A DNA stretch of 64,000 nt from Candidatus Liberibacter africanus PTSAPSY (lineage in GTDB: Bacteria; Pseudomonadota; Alphaproteobacteria; Rhizobiales; Rhizobiaceae): positions 766,001 through 830,000 of the forward strand of contig NZ_CP004021.1 of NCBI RefSeq assembly GCF_001021085.1. The letters are read 5' to 3'. Within the stretch, counting starts at the first letter, position 1, and every line of letters begins with the position of its first letter. The position numbers were made by a program, and so were the translations under genes. This document shows, one piece after another, positions 1 to 8,729 of this stretch. The notes beneath the pieces were generated by a model. The model was not told where the DNA came from. It ran no database searches and worked only from the letters and a program-made list of their open reading frames with translations.

Positions 1-81
1 CTTCTAGATCAGATATTGGCTTTTCAAAATCAAGATAATGATGCATCGCAGGAACGTACTCTCACTGTAAAAAATATTTGA
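1..81 (+). CDS. C-terminal end of an unidentified protein (cut by window edge)
   Basis: The frame starting at base 1 is open for 26 codons and stops at TGA 79-81. The tail is hydrophilic (several Q, N and D residues) and shows no motif I recognise. It converges on the xerD gene, whose stop lies only 13 bases further on, so the two genes would run tail to tail with almost no spacer. The start lies outside the window. I cannot name the product; it may be a real gene end or a chance open frame. Confidence 0.4.
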   Translation, partial: LLDQILAFQNQDNDASQERTLTVKNI

Positions 82-94
82 TGGATGCTTAATT

Positions 95-1051
95 CTAGTA
101 TTTCTTTTTCTTCTTAGCAAGAGGATGATGATCTTGAACTAATTTTTGCAGTTTATAAGGTAAAAGGTGAGTGTATATTTGCGTCGTTGATATGTCTGTA
201 TGTCCTAAAAGTATCTGTATAGTTCGTAAATCAGCTCCGCCTTCCAGAAGATGACTTGCGAATGCATGGCGTATTACATGGGGAGAAATGCTTTCATTTT
301 GTATACCTGCACGAGAAGCTAATCCTTTTAATTCTCTTGCAAATACTTGACGTGATAGATGTCCTAACTTTGCAGATGATGGGAATAACCAAGGACTATC
401 TTTCATCTTTTTAGTAGAAGAATGGGCTTTTTTGTACATTTGTAGTGCATGTAATGCAGAAGGAGAAAGGATAACCAAGCGCTCTTTATTCCCTTTCCCT
501 CGAATGATCATTGTACGTTCTTTTAAGTTTATAGTATGGTAGGGAAGCGTTACTAATTCACTTACACGCATACCAGTAGCATACAATAGTTCTATCAATA
601 AAAATGTACGGATACGTTGCCACTGACCTGGAGAAGGATTGTTCGCTTCTATTTGAGCTTGTTCTAAAAGATTAGCTATGGTTTTTTTGTGTAATATTTT
701 AGGAAGCGTATGGTTTTTTTTTGGAAGTGTGAGGGTGTCAGCGGGATTATCTTTGCGAAGTTTTTCACAACAAAGAAAACTATAGAATTGCCGTATTACA
801 GATATTTTTCTTCTTTGAGAACTCGCTACTAATTGTCTTTGAAAAAGATCATGTAAATAGGCAATAAGATGATCTGTAGAAACTTCTAATAGTGATATTT
901 TATGATTATAGAAGAATAATTGCATTTCTTCTAAGTCTCTTTTATAAGCAGATAGTGTATTAATGCCAGATCCTCGTTCACAGCTCATCATTTCTAAAAA
1001 AAGGCTGATAACGTTTTGATTTCGTAATTTTTTTTGTTCTATTTTTTCCAA
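95..1051 (-). CDS. xerD: Tyrosine site-specific recombinase XerD
   Basis: XerC/XerD recombinases resolve chromosome dimers at dif beside the division septum. The 318-aa length fits the family. An N-terminal core-binding domain (about 12-100) precedes the catalytic domain, where the full set is visible: R162 in ATGMRVSEL, K186 in GKGNK, H258 and R261 in HVIRHAF, H284 in LGHTD, and the nucleophile Y293 in QIYTH. XerD rather than XerC is inferred from the N-terminal pattern FLEMMSxERG, typical of rhizobial XerD. The start is TTG at 1051, without a clear ribosome binding site; the first internal ATGs (codons 21-22) would cut into the conserved FLEMM segment, so I keep TTG. Confidence 0.9.
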   Translation of the reverse strand: MEKIEQKKLRNQNVISLFLEMMSCERGSGINTLSAYKRDLEEMQLFFYNHKISLLEVSTDHLIAYLHDLFQRQLVASSQRRKISVIRQFYSFLCCEKLRKDNPADTLTLPKKNHTLPKILHKKTIANLLEQAQIEANNPSPGQWQRIRTFLLIELLYATGMRVSELVTLPYHTINLKERTMIIRGKGNKERLVILSPSALHALQMYKKAHSSTKKMKDSPWLFPSSAKLGHLSRQVFARELKGLASRAGIQNESISPHVIRHAFASHLLEGGADLRTIQILLGHTDISTTQIYTHLLPYKLQKLVQDHHPLAKKKKKY

Positions 1052-1673
1052 GACGTTTCAAAACCGATTCTTGTTATCTACTTATCTACAAAAATTTATG
1101 ATTTATTTTATTCATCAACATCAACTTCATCAATCAAATTGATTGATGATTTCATAGTGGTATTTTGGTGATTCTGTCAAATTATTTTGGTTGATTTAGG
1201 AGATTGATGATGTATAGAAAAGGTGAGGGTGGTAAAACATCCCTCGGTAAGTGGAGCGAATATACTATCCTAGTTATTGATATGGTTTTATTACTTTTAA
1301 GGGATTCAAATAGATTCGGGGAAAAATATTTTATCCCATGATGTAGAGCAAAAAAACTAATAGCAAAAGCTAAGGACAAAAATTAATATCAGATTGCAAG
1401 AGCTGTAGAAATATTTTTTAAATATAATTGTTGAATTTGGTGTTTATCCTAAAAAATGCAATATAAGATATACAACTCAATAAGTGCAGTAAATTTCTTA
1501 AAGAATAGATGTTCTGGAAAGTGATGTGGATGTAATGTTGGGAAAATACGAATAAAAATATTCTTAAGACGAAAATATTTTGGGAAAATGACGTAAAAAT
1601 TTGAACAATACACAGTATTATAAGAAAAGTAGTTATTGAGCAATTGTGTAAAGAAAATGGCAAGGTTAATGCG
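1052..1673. other. Non-coding spacer between xerD and bolA
   Basis: About 620 bases hold no convincing gene. Short open frames on the minus strand have low-complexity, hydrophobic translations and no family resemblance. The one structured element is a near-perfect inverted repeat at 1127-1149 with 10-base arms around AAT. In related Rhizobiales this side of xerD usually carries another gene (aroK), so the spacer may be a deletion scar; nothing of aroK can be read here. Confidence 0.5.
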
Positions 1674-1979
1674 CTAATGTTCCTCAAGAGTATTTTTTTC
1701 ATCGGGAGAAAAAGCTTCTATAGATAGTGCATGTAATTCTTTTTTGATTTCGGGATGTAGTAGTTCATATATTTTCCTATGTCTTAAAATTCTACTCATT
1801 CCTGTAAATTGTGTAGATATAATCTTTATACGGATGTGTGTTGTTCCAAGTCCATTAAATTGTGGTTGATGTCCGATATGAAGATGGCTTTCGTTTATTA
1901 CTTGTAAATCATCTGGAGATAATCCAATACGGATTTTGTCTGTTATTCTGTGGATAAGTGATATGTGATAGGTTTGCAT
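1674..1979 (-). CDS. bolA: BolA family protein
   Basis: BolA proteins form [2Fe-2S] complexes with monothiol glutaredoxins and affect iron handling and stress morphology. The 101-aa product shows the family layout: a helix rich in charged residues, HIGHQPQF, THIRIKIIS, then the hallmark FTGMSRILRHRKIYELL and a closing segment with IKKELHALSIEAF. The start is ATG at 1979. It is divergent from the J-domain gene at 2072, separated by 92 bases that presumably carry both promoters; the same divergent bolA/dnaJ-like pair is common in Rhizobiales. Which BolA subfamily it belongs to cannot be decided by eye. Confidence 0.9.
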   Translation of the reverse strand: MQTYHISLIHRITDKIRIGLSPDDLQVINESHLHIGHQPQFNGLGTTHIRIKIISTQFTGMSRILRHRKIYELLHPEIKKELHALSIEAFSPDEKNTLEEH

Positions 1980-2071
1980 TTTTTTTCCTATTTATTGTAT
2001 ATGGTGATCATAATGGTTATTTTTTGGAACTTTTCTTGTTTTATCTTGTATAGTCAGTTACAATAGTCATC

Positions 2072-2647
2072 ATGAAACTTGATTCAAAGTATTTCGATCG
2101 TATTCGAACTCGTAAAAAAAGAAAAAAGAACGCTCCAAGCCGTAAATCTTCCATATGTCAATGGGATGATTGCAAGGCTATAGGAGAATATCGTGCTCCA
2201 GTTGGTAGTGGTGCCGAAGATAATTTTTTTGTTTTTTGTCTTGATCACGTAAAAAAATATAATAAGGGATATAATTATTTTGTAGGTCTTTCTGATAGTG
2301 AAGTTGGACGTTACCAAAAGGAAGCAATAACTGGGGATCGTTTTACTTGGACATCTCATTTATATGCAGCACGTTATCCCGCAGACGACTCCTTTTTCAA
2401 TGATTGTAAAAGTTCCTATGGCCATTTTGCCGATAAATCAGATAGCCGTGTAAATTCTATACAGTATAATGCGTTTGAAATATTGGGTTTGTCATATGAT
2501 TCTTCTTCCGAAGAGATAAGAGGAAGGTATAAATATTTGGTAAAAAAACATCATCCCGATGCAAATGGTGGATACAGTGGATCGAGAGAAAATTTTCAAG
2601 CTGTTGTCCAAGCATATCAGGTATTAAAGAAATCTGGGTTTTGTTAG
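2072..2647 (+). CDS. J-domain (DnaJ-like) co-chaperone with C-terminal J domain
   Basis: A 191-aa protein with an unusual order: a basic N-terminus (residues 10-25 rich in K and R), a middle region with cysteines near 29, 34 and 57, and the J domain at the C-terminus (about 129-190). The J domain carries the essential HPD motif in VKKHHPDANGG, which stimulates DnaK ATPase. This is the small rhizobial DnaJ-like protein, not full DnaJ, since the G/F region and zinc-finger CXXCXGXG repeats are absent. In relatives it sits upstream of cobS and cobT; here the next gene is rpmB on the other strand. The start is ATG 2072. Confidence 0.85.
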   Translation: MKLDSKYFDRIRTRKKRKKNAPSRKSSICQWDDCKAIGEYRAPVGSGAEDNFFVFCLDHVKKYNKGYNYFVGLSDSEVGRYQKEAITGDRFTWTSHLYAARYPADDSFFNDCKSSYGHFADKSDSRVNSIQYNAFEILGLSYDSSSEEIRGRYKYLVKKHHPDANGGYSGSRENFQAVVQAYQVLKKSGFC

Positions 2648-2838
2648 ATAAAATATCTAATCCTTTCAGGATATATGCTCTTCTTTCCAATATCTTGTAT
2701 AATTCTATCGCATCCTCTGCGTTCAAGAAATAGAATAAAAAATCCCCGTGAAGTTTTTAAAACGTAAAAATCATCGCTAATTTGTAACTTTTTACTTACT
2801 TAATAGTGTGAATAAAAAAATACGTTCGCAATTTTTTT

Positions 2839-3141
2839 TCAAGAAGACTTTTCGGACGTTTCGGACGTTTTTTCGAGTATTTGACGACGTAAAATACGCA
2901 TGCGAGCAGAGAGGTTTTCTTCTTTAGATTTCAAGAGAAATAGATCTAATCCTCCTTGGCGTTCAACGGAACGTAAGGCGTATTTCGAAATACGTAGCTG
3001 ATATTTTTGTCCTATAACGTCTGAAATTAGTGTAATTTTGCAAAGATTTGGAAGAAAACGTCGTCTGGTTTTATTATTAGCATGGCTTACTTTATTCCCT
3101 GACATGACAGTTTTTTTCGTTAACTCACAAACTCGCGACAC
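2839..3141 (-). CDS. rpmB: 50S ribosomal protein L28
   Basis: L28 is a protein of the large ribosomal subunit. The 100-aa sequence has the family start SRVCELTKK followed by a [15 protein letters not shown] segment and the basic C-terminal half with [11 protein letters not shown]. The start is GTG at 3141; no ATG is available upstream in frame. The C-terminus ends in a small repeated acidic/serine stretch ([10 protein letters not shown]) encoded by a repeated 9-base unit, slightly longer than usual for the family. It converges with the J-domain gene across 191 bases. Confidence 0.95.
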   Translation of the reverse strand: MSRVCELTKKTVMSGNKVSHANNKTRRRFLPNLCKITLISDVIGQKYQLRISKYALRSVERQGGLDLFLLKSKEENLSARMRILRRQILEKTSETSEKSS

Positions 3142-3584
3142 AGTTTTGCTCCTTTTATTTGAATAGGGGAAAAAATCTTTTATTTTTGATCTATAGAAGC
3201 ACTTTCAGATAAGCAATACATAGAAACTATACTATCAAATATAACTTTCATTATACAATCGTACTGATATCGTTTCATACATCTATAATTTTATAATTTC
3301 TAGTCCCATTTTACCACATTTCTCCGTGAGATCATAATATATTCTCAATAAGGAAGATGCAATGACAATAAAAAAAATATGATTTTATCTGATATTCTTT
3401 CCATGCATATATAAGATGGAAATTTTCAAATTTTCATGATGAAATCGGGTAATGATTTCATCAAACCAAAATATAACATGCTTTAGGAAATACGTATATT
3501 TTTTGTCGATGACATTATAATTTTACGGGAACATCTATCATTTTTATTATATTTCATCATTATGTTTCTTTATGCAAGAGTATT
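3142..3584. other. Non-coding spacer between rpmB and gloB
   Basis: Some 440 AT-rich bases between two minus-strand genes. I see no open frame with family resemblance, no tRNA-like fold and no clear terminator. It must contain the rpmB promoter, but no confident -35/-10 pair stands out. Confidence 0.4.
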
Positions 3585-4355
3585 TTATTTAAATTGATCT
3601 TTGCGCATGCGCAGTTCGGTAAAAACCGCAAGATTGCTTGCACCTATCATGTTTAAATTTTTGCGCAAAGAGGTATTTTTTGTTCGCAAGAAGGGATTAA
3701 CTTTCTTTTCAATAGATAGAGTAGTGGGGTTGGTATAAAGATTTTGAGAACGTAGAAATTTTATTTTGGAATAGTATTTTTTTAAATCTAGATTGTTAGG
3801 ATCGCAAGACAAGGCGAATTTAGCATTGTTTTCTGTATACTCGTGTCCGAAATAAATATGGGTTTTATCCTCGCAAGATTTTATTTTTTCCAATGATTCA
3901 AACATTTCGGCATAACTTCCTTCAAATATTTTTCCGCATCCTAAGGAAAACAAGGTATCTCCTACGCAAAGGATATGATCTTTTGCAAAATGATAACATA
4001 TATGACCGATAGTATGTCCTGGAGTAGCTATAATTTTTACTGGATGGGATCCAAAGTCAAAGGTATCTCCATCAGCTAATCCATGATCTATCCCTGGGAT
4101 ATTAGTTAATTCTTGTAGAGGTCCAAATATTGTGCAATTAAAGATTTTTTTGAGTTCTAAATTAGCGCATGTATGATCTTTATGGTGATGTGTATTTAAG
4201 ATGTGAGTTAGAGACCATCTTTTTTTTTCGAGCATTTTTAGAATAGTATGCGTATCAGGGGCATCAATGGCAGCTGTTAATTGATGTTCTTGATTATGCA
4301 TAAGCATGCAAAAATTATCATAATAGAGGGATATAGTGATATTGAGTGGTGCCAT
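3585..4355 (-). CDS. gloB: Hydroxyacylglutathione hydrolase (glyoxalase II)
   Basis: Glyoxalase II hydrolyses S-D-lactoylglutathione to D-lactate and glutathione, completing methylglyoxal detoxification in the cytosol. The 256-aa protein is a metallo-beta-lactamase-fold enzyme with its binuclear metal ligands in place: THHHKDH at 55-61, H114 in TPGHTIGH, D133 in VGDTLF, and H171 in FGHEYT. The C-terminal glutathione-binding domain (about 172-250, ending in NPFLRTKN) is the glyoxalase II hallmark. The start is ATG 4355. It is divergent from the methyltransferase gene, a pairing also seen in other Rhizobiales. Confidence 0.93.
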   Translation of the reverse strand: MAPLNITISLYYDNFCMLMHNQEHQLTAAIDAPDTHTILKMLEKKRWSLTHILNTHHHKDHTCANLELKKIFNCTIFGPLQELTNIPGIDHGLADGDTFDFGSHPVKIIATPGHTIGHICYHFAKDHILCVGDTLFSLGCGKIFEGSYAEMFESLEKIKSCEDKTHIYFGHEYTENNAKFALSCDPNNLDLKKYYSKIKFLRSQNLYTNPTTLSIEKKVNPFLRTKNTSLRKNLNMIGASNLAVFTELRMRKDQFK

Positions 4356-4450
4356 ATTTTTTCTTTTAAAGTATTGTTTTGTATAACGGTTTATACTGAG
4401 GTAAAAAAAAGACTATTATTATCATTAATCTATTGAATAGAGTATTGTAA

Positions 4451-5218
4451 ATGCGAATTGATCTCATTGGAGTACAACAGTTTTATAATTCTTCCCTTGG
4501 CAAATGTACTACAGATTCTATATCAAAAGTTTTGTCAAAAACATGGAACGATGTTACAGGATGTCGCTTATTAGGATTAGGCTATGCGATTCCTTTTCTT
4601 TCCTGTTTTAATGGAAAAGCAGAATGCAAATTAGCGTTTATACCTGCGGAACAGGGGATAACAAAATATACATATCAAAATTTTTCTTCAACTGTATTGG
4701 TATATGAGGAAAGATTGCCACTCTTAGATTCTTCGGTTGATTGTGTTTTAATAGTTCATTACTTAGAATTTGTAGAAGATCCTCTTGTAATGTTGTGTGA
4801 AGTTTGGAGAGTATTATCATCAGGTGGTCGTATGATCATTATTATTCCTAATAAGCGTGGTTTTTGGGCACATATGGACCATACTCCGTTTGGTTTAGGG
4901 AAGTCTTACTCGTGGTATCAGCTTGTTTCTCTATTAAAAGAAGCTAATTTTACTGTATCGCAAACTTCAGGATCACTTTTCCCCCCCCCTACGAATAAGA
5001 ATTTCGTTTTAAAATTATGGTCTTTTTTTGAAAAAATTGGTAGTAATTTTGGGCCAGGATTTGCTGGAGTTTATGTGATAGAAGCAAGAAAAATTTTATA
5101 TCAAGGGATTCCAGTAATAGAATCTAAAACTAAGCATATGCCTGTGCCAATTTTGGTTCCACACACTGCTTCAACTTTAGACAATCAATTTACTGCCACT
5201 AGTCCAGACAAAAAGTAG
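4451..5218 (+). CDS. Class I SAM-dependent methyltransferase
   Basis: A 255-aa protein with a methyltransferase fold: a glycine-containing first strand (LLGLGYA, about 37-43), an acidic strand-end region near VDCVLIVHYLEFVEDP (about 97-112), and the RVLSSGGRMIIIIPN element (about 121-135) typical of methyltransferase type 11 proteins. The substrate is unknown; rhizobial homologues also sit divergent to gloB. Codons 177-179 are encoded by a run of nine C (4981-4989), striking in this AT-rich sequence. The start is ATG 4451. The family call is solid, the function open. Confidence 0.8.
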   Translation: MRIDLIGVQQFYNSSLGKCTTDSISKVLSKTWNDVTGCRLLGLGYAIPFLSCFNGKAECKLAFIPAEQGITKYTYQNFSSTVLVYEERLPLLDSSVDCVLIVHYLEFVEDPLVMLCEVWRVLSSGGRMIIIIPNKRGFWAHMDHTPFGLGKSYSWYQLVSLLKEANFTVSQTSGSLFPPPTNKNFVLKLWSFFEKIGSNFGPGFAGVYVIEARKILYQGIPVIESKTKHMPVPILVPHTASTLDNQFTATSPDKK

Positions 5219-5260
5219 TCTTTACTTCTATCAAAAAAATAAATTTCATGTATCAGGTGA

Positions 5261-6064
5261 TTATGACATATTTTTTTGTAAGTGTTTCAAAGCGTTTTTC
5301 GTTGTTTCTGGAAGATATAATTGAGGATTATCGCGAACGGTCTCAAGCAAAAGATTATTGCTCTCATGTTCCATTTTTTCTTGAAGTTCTGCAAAAAAAA
5401 TTTTTCTTGGCATGCAAGGAGGTATTGGTTTCAAAACTCTTACTTTAAAATTTCCTGGATAACGCATAAATTTTCCGCGTGGCCAAAACAATCCAGCATG
5501 TACGACAATTGGGATAACTGGAACTGAAAGAGAATCATAGATATGTGCAATACCTCTTTTATAAAGAGGCTTTGCACCTGGAGGGCGACGTGTTCCTTCG
5601 GGGTAGATGATCAATTGGCGATTATTTGCAATTGCTTTTTTAGCACGATTGATAATACTATTAATATTAATATATTTGGAATTACGTTTAACGCCAATCA
5701 TTCCTTGTTTAAGAAAATAAAATCCTAGGATTGGTATATAAAAAACAGTATGTTTTAATATAAAAATGGGATCTTGTATGCAGGTTAAAAAGTAAAATGT
5801 ATCCCAAGATGATTGATGTTTGATTGATATAATACATCCTGTAGTTGGAATATTTTCTATCCCTTCTATTTGAATATTGGTTTTCGTAATATATTTTAAT
5901 AATATTTGGTTTATATGTGCTGATTTTTTGGCGAGAGACAAGGACTGTTTTCGCGTGATAAAGCAACATAGTAACAAAAAAATTATTGATGCTATAAAAG
6001 TATGCATGAAAAAGACTATATTAAAAATCAAAGATCGAATAAAAATCATAGTCATATAACCCAT
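5261..6064 (-). CDS. plsC: 1-acyl-sn-glycerol-3-phosphate acyltransferase
   Basis: PlsC acylates lysophosphatidic acid to phosphatidic acid at the inner membrane, the entry to phospholipid synthesis. The 267-aa protein has an N-terminal membrane segment (about 8-36), motif I as HQSSWD at 83-88 (HX4D), a motif II region around GMIGVKRN (about 121-128), motif III YPEGTR at 154-159, and a motif IV-like PVIPIVVHAG. The start is ATG 6064. The downstream-most of two minus-strand genes, it follows the ydcF-like gene by 24 bases, so they are probably co-transcribed. It fits functionally with pssA and psd nearby. Confidence 0.92.
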   Translation of the reverse strand: MGYMTMIFIRSLIFNIVFFMHTFIASIIFLLLCCFITRKQSLSLAKKSAHINQILLKYITKTNIQIEGIENIPTTGCIISIKHQSSWDTFYFLTCIQDPIFILKHTVFYIPILGFYFLKQGMIGVKRNSKYININSIINRAKKAIANNRQLIIYPEGTRRPPGAKPLYKRGIAHIYDSLSVPVIPIVVHAGLFWPRGKFMRYPGNFKVRVLKPIPPCMPRKIFFAELQEKMEHESNNLLLETVRDNPQLYLPETTKNALKHLQKNMS

Positions 6065-6088
6065 TTGTATCTTTTTTTTAAAGTAGCG

Positions 6089-6670
6089 TTATAAAAAATT
6101 GTGACGCAACTCATCTTGTGCTGATAACAGTAAAATCTTTACATATTCTACGAAAATTACCGTTAGCATTTTCATATTTAAGATTAAATTGTTCTTTTGT
6201 AAATAATGGCTTATTACGGGATACGGAATAAACTGGATTGTATTATTTATTTTATTTAATTCAAGGAATGTTCTCGGCATATGATAGTCGTGAGTAACGA
6301 CGAGAATACGATAAAAATTATTTTTTTTAGCCCACTCATATGCTTCTAGAGCATTTCCTTCTGTATTTATTGCTTCATATCCTATATCGATGCAACATTT
6401 TGCTAAATTTTGTCGTATAGGGATTTTTTTGAGCAAAATATCTTTGCTAACAGAATGATGAACTCCTGATATAAAAACTTTGGATCCAATGTTTTTTTCA
6501 AGTAATTCAAAAGCTTTTTCTATTCTAATATTTTCTCCTGTTAATACAATAATAGCATTGACAAATGGATTTTCAGGTATGCGAATGTTATGAATATATT
6601 GTGCAAATGAGATAAATCCTACGATAAGACAAATTAAAAACATAACAAGACTATACCAATAATAGCGCAA
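6089..6670 (-). CDS. YdcF/SanA-like membrane protein (DUF218)
   Basis: A 193-aa protein with one N-terminal transmembrane helix (about 7-27) followed by a DUF218 domain: NAIIVLTGENIRIEKAF (about 38-54), KVFISGVH, TEGNALEAYEWAK and the HDYHMPRTF segment near 127-135. ElyC/SanA relatives act in envelope barrier functions; the precise activity is not established. The start is TTG at 6670, supported by AAGGGA a few bases upstream; the first ATG lies within the membrane segment. It is adjacent to plsC, as in other Rhizobiales. Confidence is high for family, low for role. Confidence 0.82.
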   Translation of the reverse strand: MRYYWYSLVMFLICLIVGFISFAQYIHNIRIPENPFVNAIIVLTGENIRIEKAFELLEKNIGSKVFISGVHHSVSKDILLKKIPIRQNLAKCCIDIGYEAINTEGNALEAYEWAKKNNFYRILVVTHDYHMPRTFLELNKINNTIQFIPYPVISHYLQKNNLILNMKMLTVIFVEYVKILLLSAQDELRHNFL

Positions 6671-6989
6671 ACTTTTCCCTTACACGTTTTATAGCATTTC
6701 ATTGCTTGGAATAGATTTCTATTTTATTTTTTAATATTCCTACATTATAGGTTTTTCATAATATTACCTAATTTATAAAAAATATTGAGTACTATCAATA
6801 TCATGTATAGTTTATTTAGCGTGGTATTTATATAATTTAAAATAATGCGTGGAAATTATTTTTTTATGCTTGTACATAAGGATATATAAAAAATAATTGA
6901 GAATATAATCTATTATGTTTGTTCCCTAAAAATGATGATAGAATGATGTAAGTGATTGTTATATGCAATATTTTAAATAAATTTTTCTT
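6671..6989. other. Non-coding spacer between ydcF-like gene and pssA
   Basis: About 320 very AT-rich bases. No coding frame, RNA fold or clear terminator is recognisable. It separates two minus-strand transcription units. Confidence 0.4.
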
Positions 6990-7835
6990 TCATATTCTTT
7001 TTCGCGTATTTTTCATTCCATAGCGCTTGTACCAGGAATAAAATGAAATAGGTAGAAAAATGATGTAGCATAATGTGCTAAAGATGATCATCTTCCATAA
7101 GAAATGTATCATGAATGCAACATAAACTACAGAACACAATACAATAGGTAGCACAAATTTTACATTAATCTTTTTCCCAGACCAAACTGGTAATCGTGAA
7201 CATAATAAAAAGCTGATAACTATTGCATAAATTGCTGATCCATACCCATACATTACACTAATTTTAACGCCCAAAAAACTTAAATACAATGGTAGCATGA
7301 GCAATATTGCTCCTAGCGGAGCTGGTATACCAACAAAATACTCGTTTTGCCAAGATTCTTTGTAATCGCATTCATTCATAATATTAAAGCGTGCTAAACG
7401 CAAACAGACTGCAATTGTATACATAAGAGCTATGCTCCATCCAAAAGCATTAGCTTTCTGTAAAACAGCAATATAAGTTACTAGGGAAGGGGCAACACCA
7501 AAATTAATGACATCTGCCAGTGAATCCAGCTGCGCACCAAATCTTGAAGTCGCTTTCATTAATCGAGCAATACGACCATCAATTCCATCAAGAAAAGCGG
7601 CCACAAGTACCATACATACCGCCGTCTCATAATTTCCTTCTATAGCTGATCCGATTCCACTAAATCCTGCGCATATCGCCAGAATCGTTGCTAAGTTAGG
7701 AAATAAAAACTTTAAAGGAGGAGTTTCTTTTCCTCGTAAATTCTGTGTCTTATCCTCATAAGTAAAGGTTTTTTTTTCATCATTTTCATAAAATGCGAAC
7801 TCATTTAGAAAATTTTCATGATCCTTGTTGTCCAT
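6990..7835 (-). CDS. pssA: CDP-diacylglycerol-serine O-phosphatidyltransferase
   Basis: PssA joins L-serine to CDP-diacylglycerol to give phosphatidylserine at the inner membrane. The 281-aa protein carries the complete CDP-alcohol phosphotransferase signature: D86 G87, A90 R91, G100, D104, D108. Several membrane helices follow. The N-terminal 40 residues are hydrophilic, and the C-terminus is basic. The start is ATG 7835. It lies 44 bases downstream of psd, so the two consecutive steps of phosphatidylethanolamine synthesis form an operon. Confidence 0.95.
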   Translation of the reverse strand: MDNKDHENFLNEFAFYENDEKKTFTYEDKTQNLRGKETPPLKFLFPNLATILAICAGFSGIGSAIEGNYETAVCMVLVAAFLDGIDGRIARLMKATSRFGAQLDSLADVINFGVAPSLVTYIAVLQKANAFGWSIALMYTIAVCLRLARFNIMNECDYKESWQNEYFVGIPAPLGAILLMLPLYLSFLGVKISVMYGYGSAIYAIVISFLLCSRLPVWSGKKINVKFVLPIVLCSVVYVAFMIHFLWKMIIFSTLCYIIFLPISFYSWYKRYGMKNTRKRI

Positions 7836-7879
7836 GGGGTATTTCTTTCACCTATACCTATTACATAAATTTTTTCCTG

Positions 7880-8578
7880 TCAGTTACGACATACTAATAA
7901 GGGTGGCCTATTTGAATTGAATTCAGCTATTACAGTTTCGCCGGCCACAGTTTTTTGACCAATTTCAACTCGTATATTGGCACTTTTAGGTAAGAAAACA
8001 TCTACTCTTGATCCGAATCGGATGATTCCAAAACGCATACCTGCTTCAACTTTCGTAGGCGGTTTAACCCAGCAAACGATTCTGCGGGCTATAAACCCTG
8101 CAATTTGCACCACACCAACATTACCATGAACTGTTTTAATAGCTAAACTATGTCTTTCATTTTTTTCACTTGCTTTATCGAGAGAAGCATTCACAAATTG
8201 TCCATTACGATGAACACTTTTAAGTACTTCCCCACTAATAGGTATGCGATTTACATGACAATCAAAAATATTCATGAATATGGAAATGCGGTACATAACC
8301 TCATCATCTATTTCCAGTTCTGGGGGTGGAGCTATTTCATAGATTGCAGATACATGACCGTCTGCAGGACTAATGAACAAATCAGGATCTACAGGCGTAA
8401 CTCTTTCTGGATCCCGGAAAAAATAAGCGCACCAAACAGTCAGCATGCTCCCTAACCATAATAAAGAACTAGACCACATCCCGAAAATTATTGTTATCGC
8501 CATAAAGAATATTATAAAAGGCCAACCATGAAAGTGAATGGGCACTATAAAGTTGCGAATCGCTTTGATGAGATTCAT
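7880..8578 (-). CDS. psd: Phosphatidylserine decarboxylase proenzyme
   Basis: Psd decarboxylates phosphatidylserine to phosphatidylethanolamine. At 232 aa it is the short class of the family found in alphaproteobacteria. Two hydrophobic segments lie near the N-terminus (about 13-50); the conserved SPADGHVS block is at about 88-95; and the C-terminal FGSR (about 188-191) supplies the serine at which the proenzyme cleaves itself to make the pyruvoyl group. The start is ATG 8578 with a strong AAGGAG-type ribosome binding site. It is first in the psd-pssA pair. Confidence 0.95.
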   Translation of the reverse strand: MNLIKAIRNFIVPIHFHGWPFIIFFMAITIIFGMWSSSLLWLGSMLTVWCAYFFRDPERVTPVDPDLFISPADGHVSAIYEIAPPPELEIDDEVMYRISIFMNIFDCHVNRIPISGEVLKSVHRNGQFVNASLDKASEKNERHSLAIKTVHGNVGVVQIAGFIARRIVCWVKPPTKVEAGMRFGIIRFGSRVDVFLPKSANIRVEIGQKTVAGETVIAEFNSNRPPLLVCRN

Positions 8579-8729
8579 GGATATAAGTTCTCCTTTATAA
8601 TATTGGGGGGATATTTAGATACCAAGATGCGAGTTTTATCAGAATACACCATTAATGTAAATGTTTAATTATAGCATAGTTAGCTTCTTGTTGATATATT
8701 ATGTAGATGAAAAAACATTTAAGTTTATT

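Noticed and set aside
1182..1702. Several minus-strand open frames of 64-94 codons between xerD and bolA
   Set aside because: Translations are low-complexity and rich in F, I, L and N as expected from AT-rich non-coding DNA; no ribosome binding sites or motifs.
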